A DNA stretch of 64,000 nucleotides, taken from Coccinella septempunctata (lineage: Eukaryota > Arthropoda > Insecta > Coleoptera > Coccinellidae). The notes below the pieces were generated by a model, which searched no databases, had not been told where the DNA came from, and worked only from the letters and a program-made list of their open reading frames with translations. This document shows, one piece after another, positions 12,702-24,159 of the stretch (positions are counted from its first letter, which is position 1; each line of letters opens with the position of its first letter). A program made the translations under genes and the position numbers. The stretch covers positions 5,123,001 to 5,187,000 of the forward strand of contig NC_058198.1 of NCBI RefSeq assembly GCF_907165205.1, given 5' to 3'.

Positions 12702-15700
12702 ATATAGTTTGTAGTCAATTTTCAAACGCGACTGTGCGTAGAAGCAATAAGCACCAGCGATTCCAACTCCCCGGGTGTCTCTGAGAAACTCAAGTACAAA
12801 CCAGTAAATTTATAGTCCGTATTGGAAATGTCTTCATGAAGTTACAGGATGATAAGAGATATTGATAGAATTAATGTAAAATCGTATTCTTATATACCGG
12901 TCGATCCTTTAAACAACGCACTAACTCGCTTGCCAACGAACCAGTTTGATGCCTCCTATTGGGAAAAACTTGGTCCTCGTCTATTAAAATAATTTTTATT
13001 GCATTAACCTTCCATGAGCATTTTTTCATATTCATTAGTTTTCTTTATTGATATCTCATGTCATTTATCAGTGAAATTATTACTATTGAAGTTGTGGTCT
13101 CGTCTTTCAGGACAGTTATTCGTTACAAGGAAAACGCATTCACGGCCATATTTTCGTTCTTTCGGGACCGGTCGCTCGTTCGGTCGCTCATCCAGAATAA
13201 TCGGACATAATTTCCGCCATAATTTATTTCTGTTTACCCAAGGTAGGACGTGTTACTTCACAAACACGGCCGAAATATGCGCTGCAGTTAAAATATGGCA
13301 TCTTATTAATTACTCATATTTGCATTCCGCTCTTCTGCTCTTTTAGTACAATAACTACACACGAACTGACGTTTTATCGAAGAGAGGGGTGAATTCTTCT
13401 CATTCCCTCCGGCCTTCCTCATCGATGAAATTTTCAAATTAAAATTCTCGCGATTAAAATTTCAGGTATGAGTTGAACTTCAGCACCAGTTTTCGCACAC
13501 ATTTTTTATGATGATAGATCGTGCCTGATTCTTTGCACTTACGGGATGTTAATGAAATACACACAATTATCTCGAAAATTTTATTTATATTATTTATGAA
13601 ATATAGATAGTTTCACTTGAAAAATCATGTACATCTGTATGTATCTGATGACATAGTCTGGAGGTACCATAGGTTTCAATTTCCAAAATTGAGAATTGTT
13701 TTCCTTCAAAAAATGTTCGCTTTTTCCCCTTCGTTTCGAAGGGAATGGAATAGAAGCAGTATTTTCCACTGTGTGGAACATAACACTGTCGTTGTTGTGC
13801 TTCTCGTACAAACCTTCCATAAAATTATATTTTTCCTGCCTTATTCCATCGTCTCATTAGAATCATCATGAAATTTCGACCTGAGGTGAGCTGATAACTT
13901 TTAATCTAGGTTGTATCGAAGATGTTTAATGGGAATGTCAGTCATATATCAATATGTTTCAAAGTGTAGACGAATATGTCAACCTCATGAAGATATATGA
14001 TGTTAGTGTTGTCATATAACGAACAACACGAACCTTATGCCTCACCTATTATTATTAGTGGACATCCAGTGGAATGTAGTTACATAGTTCATCGTGACCC
14101 TGATACTGAGTGAAGAATACTCTTTTATGTATCATTTGATTTTCGTATCTGTTTTTGTCAATCTGCTTAAAACATTGACATTGATAGGCCATCATTCCTG
14201 ATGCCGTTCGGTTGAAAGAATCCAACTGGAGATGCCGTTCGCCGTTAACTCGTATTTTTTTTTCTCGATTCGATTTGAATACAATCGGCTCATGATCGCG
14301 CAACGTCTTTCCATTTTTTCTGTTCTTGTTCTCTCCCTTGCTTTTCAGATATTGGGATCATTTGTGAGGTTGATACTCCCACGTCGTTCCGATGGTTGAT
14401 ACAGAGTGATCGTGAGAATTGCAAACACTGCCAATATCCTTAATTACTGACTTAGAGACTGGGCGTCATTTCGTTACTTGGAAGAGGAAAAATGATGACC
14501 AATCTCCCCCCTTTTTAGCACTTTAACGGAGAGAGTATTTTTAGCTATCTGAGAAGTCTTAGGAAATCGAATATACTTCATGGAAATTGTAAATGGTTTT
14601 TACTAGAGAGGCAAAATTGCAGGAGGTGATGCCTTGTCCGAAAATACTAACATAGGGTCGAATATTCACCCCTTCTAAGCTATGGGGTGTCAAAAATGTG
14701 AACTTCTTCTTTGATAAAATTGGAAGGGCTAGAGATATTTCGTTGAACAATCGATATGCTGATAGTCTTGCATAAAAATAAGGTATTTCATCTTTGAGGT
14801 ATCGAATCAGGTTCTTATCTAAGTCGATTCAAGAAAACGTCATACCTGATTAATTTCCATCATTTTCCATCACTTAACTGTCGTCGATTAGAACGAAATT
14901 CGTCCCACGCGTTCAGCCGTTTTGCACGACGGGATTTTGAAATATTTGTTTTTTTTATTTATTGGGATCTGTTCCTTATCTGCTGTCGCGTCACTTTTAT
15001 AGTTCGAGAGCGAGTTTTGTCTCATTTACCTTCGCCTGAACCTTATCTGCTATTTTGAATATTCTTAAGGCGAACTTAGTTTTCTAATGGGTTGTCCCAT
15101 GTACGATGTCCACCGGTGTAGGTGGCACAATTCACAGATTGAATCATAATCCACCAATCCATTAGAATCGATCAATTATTTATTTTATTGATTCGATCCT
15201 TGAATAACCTACAATAATTATTCTAATGGAATTTATTCGTGGAAAGATAAACACGTAAAATAAGCTGGTGTATATTCGGAATTAAAGAGTCTGTCGAAAG
15301 CAGAAACAACTAATTCCAATGAGAGGAACCATTAATAATACCGTCGTTATTAATGAACGTATCCAGAAAATTTGAAAGAGTGTTTCTCAAAGCAACGATT
15401 TATACGACGAAATTATTCGTTTTGACAATCAGCAAGGAATTAATATACAATATGAGCCTAATGAATGAACGTTGGATCGTTGGATCAAGAAATATTGTTG
15501 GGGATCCCTTGTTTCTATCATTCGAAATATAACAGAAGAAGAGTTTATTTATGGAATGATTATACATGAAACAGTACTAATACTGCACTTAAGTTCTTGG
15601 TTTTCTCTGGTAACATGACAAATTCCCATAAAGAATTTTTCGACTTAACGGAGTACGTAAATTCAAGATGGAAACGTGTGATTCATTATGGAGTCAACGG

Positions 15701-18700
15701 GGGACTTTGAAAATCATACGATATTGTACATTCCATGAGAACTTTCTGTCGGGTAGTTTACGGTATCAAAATAGCAACGACAAATCTCAATGGTCCTCTT
15801 TCTCCCGCTAAAAGAAATCTTTCACCACCCACCCCACCTTGTCCTACGTTAATGCGTGGAGGTTGGTAACATAATTCTTGCTCGATACCCATATATTTCC
15901 AGCTGTGAATTACCAGCATGGATGAATGATTGTTTCAGCAACTTAAAATTTAATTGTTGACCGTACATGTCCATCCTCCTACATGGATTCGAATTTTATA
16001 TGATACGCTTTTATCGATCACTGCCCTGTAATTTCCACAGGTTCCGTCGTGCGTGCCCATGATACAGAGGAGGAAAAACTGTGAATTCTTGAAGCGTGCA
16101 CAAAACCGTATGGTTCCTTATAACCGTAAAAAATTATGTGGTGATGGACCCCACCTTTACTTTTTTTGGGGGAAACAATGACAAATCATCTGTTAAGAAT
16201 ATAATTTACCACATCGAAATGGTACATTGGTATATACAATGGGTTCGATTTTTTCATTAACATGTGGCTAGTTAAAACCAAAAATCCACAAGTTAAAAAC
16301 TCTCATTATTCGAAATAATCATTCCTTTTTGACTAAATAAAAATAACCTCTTCTATCGTGTAATAATCGTGAAAGAGACTCTCATATTCATGGTTCTAGG
16401 TAAAAGAAAGATGCAACAATACTAATTAGTCTGATCAAGATAGCAAGAGCCACAAATCGACTGAATTTCAAGAATTATGTTAGCCTCCGCTCCGTGGACA
16501 GCAAAAAGAGTTCGTAGCATCCCTAGGATGTTCGTGAAATATAACTACATTAGTGGGGTATACATTCTTGAAGTCTAATTATACGGACCTCCAGTATGTT
16601 GAAAATTCTTCGGGGCTTTGGCACCAGCTTTGACGCATGGGGGCCGCTTCGACCTCGTCCGATCGCAAATGCCGAAAGTTACATCAAAAACTCCACGATG
16701 TTTCAACATCGAGGGACCAGATACGCGCTCGTCTGTGAAATAATCGAAAACCACTCAGATTGCGAGAAGACAATGGCAGAATTCTTCCAGCATGGGGGCA
16801 GATTATCTTACGCGGTCTTATACGTATAGGTGTTTGCAGGGAGATTAATTACGAACTTTCGCAGAAACTGAAAATTCCTATTGCTCATAAAGTGAATACT
16901 TCACACGTATTGACCATCAACGGTGATGTACGAGGGGATTTCGAATGATGCTCCGTGAAGGTCATCCGAAGTCGCCATTTTCAAGGGACGATCTTTTTTC
17001 AACCCTAAAAATGAAGTATGGGCTTGCGTGTCCTATGCGTTCGAAACTTGGCAAAACCCGTAAAAACAGCCTGTTCGGCTGCAAACTTTAGATCACATCA
17101 CTTGTCTTCATATGTTTCGTGATCACACACAATCTCTCGAAATATAAAGTTTGGTTATCGTTATTCGATCATACATAAGATAAGAAAAAACCGAAAGCCT
17201 TGATTTGTCCTGCTCGAAAACTGACTCTTGACTGGTAGAAGTTGAAGAAACATCAAATCTCTGGAATTTTTGTGAAATTCGATCTCATATTAGATTTTCC
17301 CAATAAATACAACATGAATTGGGACATGATATGGTCATTTTTGCTGGAACAAGGGATATTGTCATCATTTTCTGTTGCTTTCACAAGGAATAGAAAATAT
17401 TTCTTTGATTCTATAACTACAAAATAATCTCTTATGCGTGAATAAGTCTATTAGATTTGATTAGATTTAATCTATTGATACCCAGTAGTGGAAGATTCAA
17501 TGACAAATTTATTGCTCGAAGAAGTGATGTAAAATGAAGGTACTATGAAACTACTACTCCAAAATATCAAATGAGACGAAATTCTGATTCGGCTGGGGAT
17601 AGTCCATTTAAAAACAACCATCTGGAGTTTGCAAAGTTGTCGTTGCGGTTGGCAAAAAACGACATAAATCCGTATTTTTGCTGAACAGCCTCCGTACATC
17701 AAGACGGCGGTTTCCAGTCCTATTCTGTTTAATTAAGCATCTCAAGTCTTCGGAACCGGTTTGTGGTAACATGACGATCGTCGAGATTCAACTAATGATT
17801 CTATTTTGTCTACACGCTCTGCATTCGATGTGTTTTTATACTGGCGTAGTAATTTCCATAATTGCATTTTCATTTATACTTATCAGACTCAACTTCAACA
17901 GCACCGATCGCCCTTCGATTTGACAGTGGGGAATGCTATCTACTGCTGTAAATGCCAACTTGGAAACCGAGAAAAAAAAATCCGTTCTGAACATCCATCT
18001 TGCCGAATCGAACCATTTAGTTTCGTTTCAGTTTCCATAACAGGATGGGTTATAAATGGATGAGGTGCAAATTCGCATTTTTTACTCATTTCCAACTGGA
18101 CGAAAATATAAATTTTTTATTTTTATGTATATTTTGCATCGCTATCGTGGATACTCTTTTTCTGTGTCTGGTAGAAGGACGTGTTTACACTTCAGACTCT
18201 CGTGAATATTTAGATTTTCTAACCTAACCTTAATACACAAGTGGATACTGGGTGTTCCATTTCCCCCATGTCGAAATCGATTCCAATTTCTATCCTTCAT
18301 ACTTTCGCGATTTTTATCCCTATGCAGGTGAGCCGGGATAGCGTTATCATTGAATGATTCAATGCGATGATTTATTAAGTGCCTCGAAACGACAATATTG
18401 CATCCGGCCTTGCACAATAAATAATCGATAGGTGTGACATGTGGAAATGAAAATTTCAGATTCCTCAGATACTCGAAGTAGCAACCGACCGCGAACTGAT
18501 TCGATAGGACAAAACGATTGTGAGCCGTGATTCGATTGAGGCAGGCGACCGATTTTTCTCGAATCGAATGCATCCTCAACGGATTTTCAATCGTTGCGGG
18601 GTCGTTTTTGAATTACAAATATAATAAAATCGATCGTTTATCTGCAATGGACGAATTCCAGACGGGACAAGTTGTGAACTCGATGGGAGTATCGACGACA

Positions 18701-18756
18701 GAAAATTAACAAAAAAAAAAACCGTTTGTGATGAAAGTAAGTTGAATAATGGCAAA
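12702..18756. other. Non-coding stretch, nothing recognised
   Basis: No gene is visible. An exon-like interval at 13111-13242 has an acceptor-like CTTTCAG, one open frame and a weak GTAGGA donor. TCCATTAGAAT at 15158-15168 pairs with 15220-15230 around a second short stem, giving a small hairpin. A 145-codon minus frame at 18142-18579 shows no known motif. Confidence 0.5.
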
Positions 18757-18963
18757 TTCTGCTTCGTGTTCTACTAATATTTTAGACCCTATCGGATATG
18801 TGTTTCTGGCAGACGAAATACAATCAAATTCAATTTTGGAACATAATTATTATGTCTTTTTCTGGATTCTGTGGTGTTTTCTAGAGTTAAATTCGATTGT
18901 ATTTCGTCTGCCAGAAACACATTTCCGATAGGGTCGAAAATATTAGTAGAACACGAAGCAGAA
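18757..18963. repeat. Near-perfect foldback: 77-bp arms, 53-bp loop
   Basis: The left arm (18757-18833) and the reverse complement of the right arm (18887-18963) match at 73 of 77 positions with no gap. The loop is 18834-18886. If transcribed from either strand, the segment would form a very long, almost continuous duplex. That is longer than an animal pre-miRNA stem and closer to a hairpin-RNA (endo-siRNA) precursor or the core of a foldback transposon. No target-site duplication is evident. The high arm identity means the duplication is young, is kept by gene conversion, or is under selection. Confidence 0.93.
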
Positions 18964-20489
18964 CTTGTTCATTTGTTCGATGAAATTTTCACTTTTTGAA
19001 TGGTGATTTTCTTCTTCCAAAGACACATCGAAATATCAATTGATCTCCATTCATGCTGCTAGAAGATATTTTTCGATTCACATAAAATCAACTCCAAACG
19101 TCTCATCCTCTGTGGAGCGGAGCATTCGACTCCGTTTCTAATAAATTCCAACCATCTAAGAGCTACGTTATGAAGCCGTCGCATATTGCATAATTTCAAG
19201 AACAAATGGCATTAAATCTTTCCAGGCATCATGTACGACCGGATATTTTTCGAGTATGTACTCATTTTTCACCCGAAGTGTTGTGGGAAAGTCATAATCC
19301 GTGCAGGTGGAAAAATGCCTCGCTCGTTGCTCACGAGGAAAATTGTTTTTCGCAGTAATTATGAATGCCACGAAATGCCCCCTCGAACGGTAACCTGTTC
19401 ATTACGCACGGCGCGAGGGGGGGGAGAGGCAGGCCCCCTTAATTATTAATCGAGACTCGGGATCACTTATTGAAATAAATCAGGCGTCGCATTTCTGATA
19501 CGGAGAAAAAATATGCCGTTTAATTATATGCAGTACGTACGGGACCCATAAAAATAAAGCGTTGAAAGCAGTACGTCGCCTTCTTTCGCGGTAAAAATAA
19601 GGAGAATACAAATATATAATAAATTGGCTAATATTTCACGATTGGTGCCGATAAAAACGGGCCAAACAGAAATGAGAATTAAGAAATACCTTGGAGCGAA
19701 ACGGGCCAACGGATTTTTCATTAATAAATAAGCCGTCCGTTTTTGGGGGTGGTCGTTAAGCACCGACGGAATGGATTTCGCTGAATAAATAATTGTTTAA
19801 TTATATAAATGTCCGGAAAAGCTAATCGGTATCAAAATCGGCGAACGGTCTGTCCTAATTCCCGATGCGAATTTCGAGTTGTCGTATCTGAAAAATGGGA
19901 TTTTTGCCGCAGCCGATCGGGCAACTTTCCATATTGTGTTCTCTTCCATTCGTGAATGAACTCGAAAAGACAAATTGGGACATCAGAACGCACACTTTCA
20001 TCTGATGGTTAATTTCGTTCCACCGAACGAGAAATCGATCACTAATTCTGCCTCATTGTTCGTACGAAAATTTGTCATTTAGATCATTGTTTGTCCGGAA
20101 ATACCTATTCATAGGGAATTTATTCTTCGTTGAGTGATTGGGTTGGGTACCATGAGTAATATGTTAATTAGTTATACGTCCGTATATGGTGGGAAATTTT
20201 CATTGTTTCGATAACGTAGAAATCGAAAACAAAGTATCGATAGTAAATTCTTGAGTTTCTATATCCGCCACGAAATATTTTCGAGAGTAAATCCATATTA
20301 GGTGAATCCATGTTGGGAACCGCTTGATAACGGTAGTTTTGAGACGGCTAGTGAATGATACAGTATCAGAAAATCAATCGTTTTCGGGTAAATTAATTTC
20401 AAAATTAGGTATGTTCATCATTCAAGGATATAACTCTCTAAAAAGTGAACCAAAATTATCAAAGATTGCTGCTGAATAAATCTCAAGGT
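18964..20489. other. Non-coding stretch, nothing recognised
   Basis: Short overlapping ORFs at 19168-19371, 19231-19449 and 19524-19763 show no recognisable domain. There is a GC-rich patch near 19415-19440 with a run of G. Confidence 0.5.
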
Positions 20490-21170
20490 GGTGGAAAACC
20501 AAGAAATATGTAGTGAACTACCTTAACCAATTTAAATTCTGCATATTATTTAAGGGTAGTTTAACTGCATATGCTACTTGGATTCATTGGAACCATCAAG
20601 GCTATCTTTCTTTTTTTGAATTTTTTTTTGGAAAATACGTATAAGTCTTTTTTCACGAAAAACTCTTGACGTATCATCCATAAAATAACCGTTTTCAATT
20701 TATTCACGAAAAACCAATTCTCAATAGATCCTTTCTGATGGTTGTAGCACCCTCAGCAAGTGTATAAGTTAATATGACAAGAACTACATATTTCTTGGTT
20801 TTCTTCATCCCTTGCACTTTAGAACTACGTACTGGTCGACGATTTTGGATCACCCTGCGAAGGATATAATCTTGGAAGAAGGAAGAGTACATTTATCATT
20901 AAACTTGCATTACTCGAGAACGGTTATTTTTCGGAGGATATGTCAGGAGTTACTTTATTTTGAGTCGACGAATATTTCTTTGATGTATCAAAGAAGCATA
21001 CGCAAATAACTTGTCTTGGTATCCTCAAATAATACCGATTTATCGTTAGTCCCTTTCCGAAGGGTTGTAGCACTCTTAATAAGAGGTTTTCGACATGAGT
21101 TCGTCAGATAAAGACCACTTATTTTTCGATGTTCTAGCATCCCTAGAAATATTTCTAGGGATTTACAATT
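20490..21170. repeat. Cluster of decayed repeat copies in both orientations
   Basis: GAAAACCAAGAAATATGTAG at ~20494 recurs in reverse complement at ~20784-20803. GGTTGTAGCAC occurs in the same orientation at 20740-20750 and 21063-21073 within a longer similar context (CTTTC, then GGTTGTAGCAC). AACGGTTATTTT at 20919-20930 is the reverse complement of 20682-20693, and the similarity continues through GGA-GATA-GTCA-GAGTT. The pairings have different centres, so this is not one hairpin. It is several fragments of one repeat family, some inverted. The family was not identified. Confidence 0.6.
21139..21162. repeat. 24-bp perfect palindrome
   Basis: ATCCCTAGAAAT at 21139-21150 is followed directly by its exact reverse complement, with no spacer. 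It sits at the right end of the repeat cluster. It may be an element terminus or a dyad protein site. Confidence 0.9.
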
Positions 21171-24088
21171 TACCTTCTATGTCCAGCAAGCGAATAGGAA
21201 TCTTGACAAGGGTGAACGAATGGTATTTTCTCAATCTCAATAATTGAAAAGTCGCGCAGAGTTAAGTCAGTCTAATACAGTGGGCATTGAGTTGTCCGAG
21301 GATCGGTTTGGGTTACGCTCTATGAATTTTCTGAAGAACGTAATCATTGCCCAGAAAGCCGTAGTCGTCAAATTCTTTTCCGTCGATGCGGTCAAAGCGA
21401 ATTGACAAAGTAAGCGTGGAAATGACAATATGATTTGTCCGAGGGACGATAGTGTTTTTACGATGGGAAATGATTCGTACAAACATGCAATTATTCGCTT
21501 GAACAGGCCTCTCGATAGACCATCAATCACTTATCGAATTACCCGAAAATAAAAGTGCGAACACATCTGAACTCTCGACGTTGTAAGTGCATTCTCATAC
21601 CGCCGGAATTGTGGGTGAAATTCATCGTGACAAACGCTGAATATCCAAAGCCTTATGAATATTGATTTTCATATTCAACTAGGTACACAATATCGGAAAC
21701 GGGAATGCAGTTGCTTCTATGATTAAAATATTTATTGCATTACCCAGTTTTCCCAGAAGTTTGTTATGCTTCCAGCAAATTACATTTGCTCACCACTTCC
21801 ATCATTCCGAGGGCTTTCAACCAATGAATTCTTTTGTGCTTAATGGGATGTGTCAATATTGGAACACATTCGGGTGGTACGGTTATGCAAGACGTAAATG
21901 GTGGTTGAAAAAGTTCACAGTCGTTGATCGACCCTATCGATGAATAAAAGAGTTTCTACACTAAGTACATAAGAAGGTTAATCGATTTTCGATGTTGAAA
22001 TGAGGTGTTGAAGAACCTGAGCTTTCTTTAAACTATTCAAGTAACTTTTAATCATATTGACCGACTTTGATACTGTAGGTTACGTTTAATCAGTTGTTTT
22101 TCCACCAAACATGAGCCTCTTATGGAAGACTCGAGCAAAAAGCTCTGGTTGTACAATGTTTACAATTGTCGACATTGGAAGTCGTAAATCATGCAAAATC
22201 GGTAATGAAGAGGCCGCAGAGGACGTTTCAATGCTGCCAGCAGCATGCATCATGCACCGACGGAGGTGTTACAAAAAGGTGAACGATGCATCTGAAACTT
22301 AATACTCTCATTTCGGAGTGAGCGTTTTAACGGTGTTTCCCAGAAAGTTCTTTTATGCGACCAGGAAAGCCCGGTGGTAAAAACGGAATAGAAAAGAGTG
22401 TTAGTTACCGGTAAATAGGCATTTAACGATTGTGCATAAAACGTTCGCGCATGAATATTTAAGAGGACCCCGAGCTGAATATTTGTGTGTGGTAGTCCGA
22501 TGGCGTATGGAGAGCTCTCCAAGAGTCCAGGTAACGGTTCGACGAGGAAAGTGAAGGCCCGGTCAGATCACGCGAGACCAGAACAGCCGGCGATTGTATT
22601 ATTCTTGCAAAAGGTGCCAGGTAATTGCAGGAGCAGCATGATCGATACACTGTTATTAAATACAGCCGCTAAACGTACGGCTATGGTCTCGCGTAGCCGT
22701 TTGCGTGAGTCCAGTTGCACTTTCTCACAATATACGCCATATATGCAATATATTTTCGTACGCAGCAACGATATCTATCATCAGCCGAGGCGATTCTATA
22801 TCATTCAAATGTAGGGTTTGGTTTTACGAATCGAATAGAAAATTGCGTTGCCTGCGTAGACCGTTCATAAAAACCACGCCTCGATAACGTTCCTGCACTC
22901 TCCTTGTCTTGTGCTACATCTCGGTAAAGTTAAAAACTTTTTCGAATTATTCGAAAAAGACCCCCCACAAACGCTACCATGAAAATTTTCAGGCTACCTG
23001 GAGACGCGACAGCTTTCTGTTGATCCTGTTTGGATATCACTCCTTTGGATTGTTTCAGTAACCCCTACTCCCATTTCAATTGATCTCTAGGTCTCATTTT
23101 TCCTCTGTCTTCTTCCCAGTCAAAGTCCACTAGCCTCCTCAGGATTTTTCTTCTCTAAATCGACGAGCATCTCTGCTTTATCCTCTTCATGAATTCCATG
23201 ATGGTTTTTCACTTCATAAATCTACCGGTTCGTGATAAACCAAGGTACACTGAGTATATTTCTGCCCCTATACCTGAGTATTTCGCTTCATCTTATCAGT
23301 AGATTTCAAATTGTACGAACAGTTCATTCTGACCTGCCTCTCAGAACGATCATTCTTCGTTGCACTGTTAGCCTATTCACATTATGAATGTGTCCATAAG
23401 CGGTCCTTTATTCCTAGAACATGTGAACAACCTGGCGAAATCCCTTGATTAAATCAATACGCGCTCCGTGTTGGTCTTGGATTTTAAACAATACGCCGAG
23501 GACGTATTATCGCCGGATAATGCCTGAGAGCCTATGGTATGATACGATTGTCATTTATAATTGGTAGAGGCGTGAAATCCATTGTCATTGCCTGGACGTA
23601 ACAATGTATAGAACGCTACACACCCTGACAAATAATAACAGATATATAAGCGTCTTAATGCATGTGCGGCGAAGAGGTCAGAGAAAAATATCGATCCCCC
23701 TTTAAATTCTTGATTTCGAAATTGCCTCCTAATGATAACTGTTAACTCTTGTCTGTAATCACCCTAAATGCTCAACCTATTCATGCGAGAGCCGCCTTTT
23801 TCTACTCCTCCGTTTGATTACTGGGAATGATTCTTCGGAATGTATTATTCAAACTGCAGACGTGAAATGACGACAGCCGGAAAATTTATTAATTCACTTT
23901 CCAGTCCGCGCACAGCACGGAACCCTATCGGAAAATTGAACAAATATACGTCAGCTTGGCGATTTGGTATTATGCAAATACATAGTGTGGCATTTAGAAA
24001 TATGTGTGTCCAATACATGAGAGAAAAATTGCAAACATGTATTTCGAATCGAAGAAGACACATTTTCTGTATTTTCTGTATCTTACAG
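21171..24088. other. Non-coding stretch with a GC-richer patch at ~22480-22890
   Basis: No gene is recognised. Around 22480-22890 base composition is more balanced and several ORFs overlap on both strands. That is usual for a local GC rise and could mark a regulatory element or an old insertion. Nothing specific can be named. Confidence 0.45.
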
Positions 24089-24159
24089 GTTCAAACCCCA
24101 GGGAGGAGTATCCACCCCTATAACTTGAATAGAGAACGTGTTCTGGCTGACGCACTATT
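24089..24159 (+). CDS. Possible 71-nt exon (splice-site bounded)
   Basis: A T-rich tract ending in TATCTTACAG (AG at 24087-24088) precedes it, and a consensus donor GTAAGTAC starts at 24160. One frame is open through the segment, beginning VQTPGRSIHPYNLNRERV. The other two contain stops. The peptide is unfamiliar. The exon start also resembles a tRNA B-box (GGTTCAAACCCC), but no tRNA fold surrounds it. It could be a cassette exon or a non-coding-RNA exon, but chance pairing of splice signals is just as possible. Confidence 0.27.

Noticed and set aside
13111..13242. 132-nt exon-like segment after CTTTCAG
   Set aside because: The donor (GTAGGA) is weak and the open frame is a low-complexity Arg/Phe/Ser run. 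It is likely chance.
18221..18230. AACCTAACCT as insect telomeric (TTAGG)n
   Set aside because: Only two repeat units, which is expected by chance.
18142..18579. 145-codon minus-strand ORF
   Set aside because: It has no recognisable motif, and overlapping frames are open nearby. Its length is within what chance gives in 64 kb.
18757..18840. Peptide of the foldback arm (NILDPIGYVF) recalling the FDPLG block of BEL/Pao polyproteins
   Set aside because: Only four or five residues agree, and the neighbouring residues do not fit. It is not enough to call a retroelement.
24084..24100. GGTTCAAACCCC as a tRNA B-box
   Set aside because: No A-box at the right distance and no cloverleaf can be formed around it.
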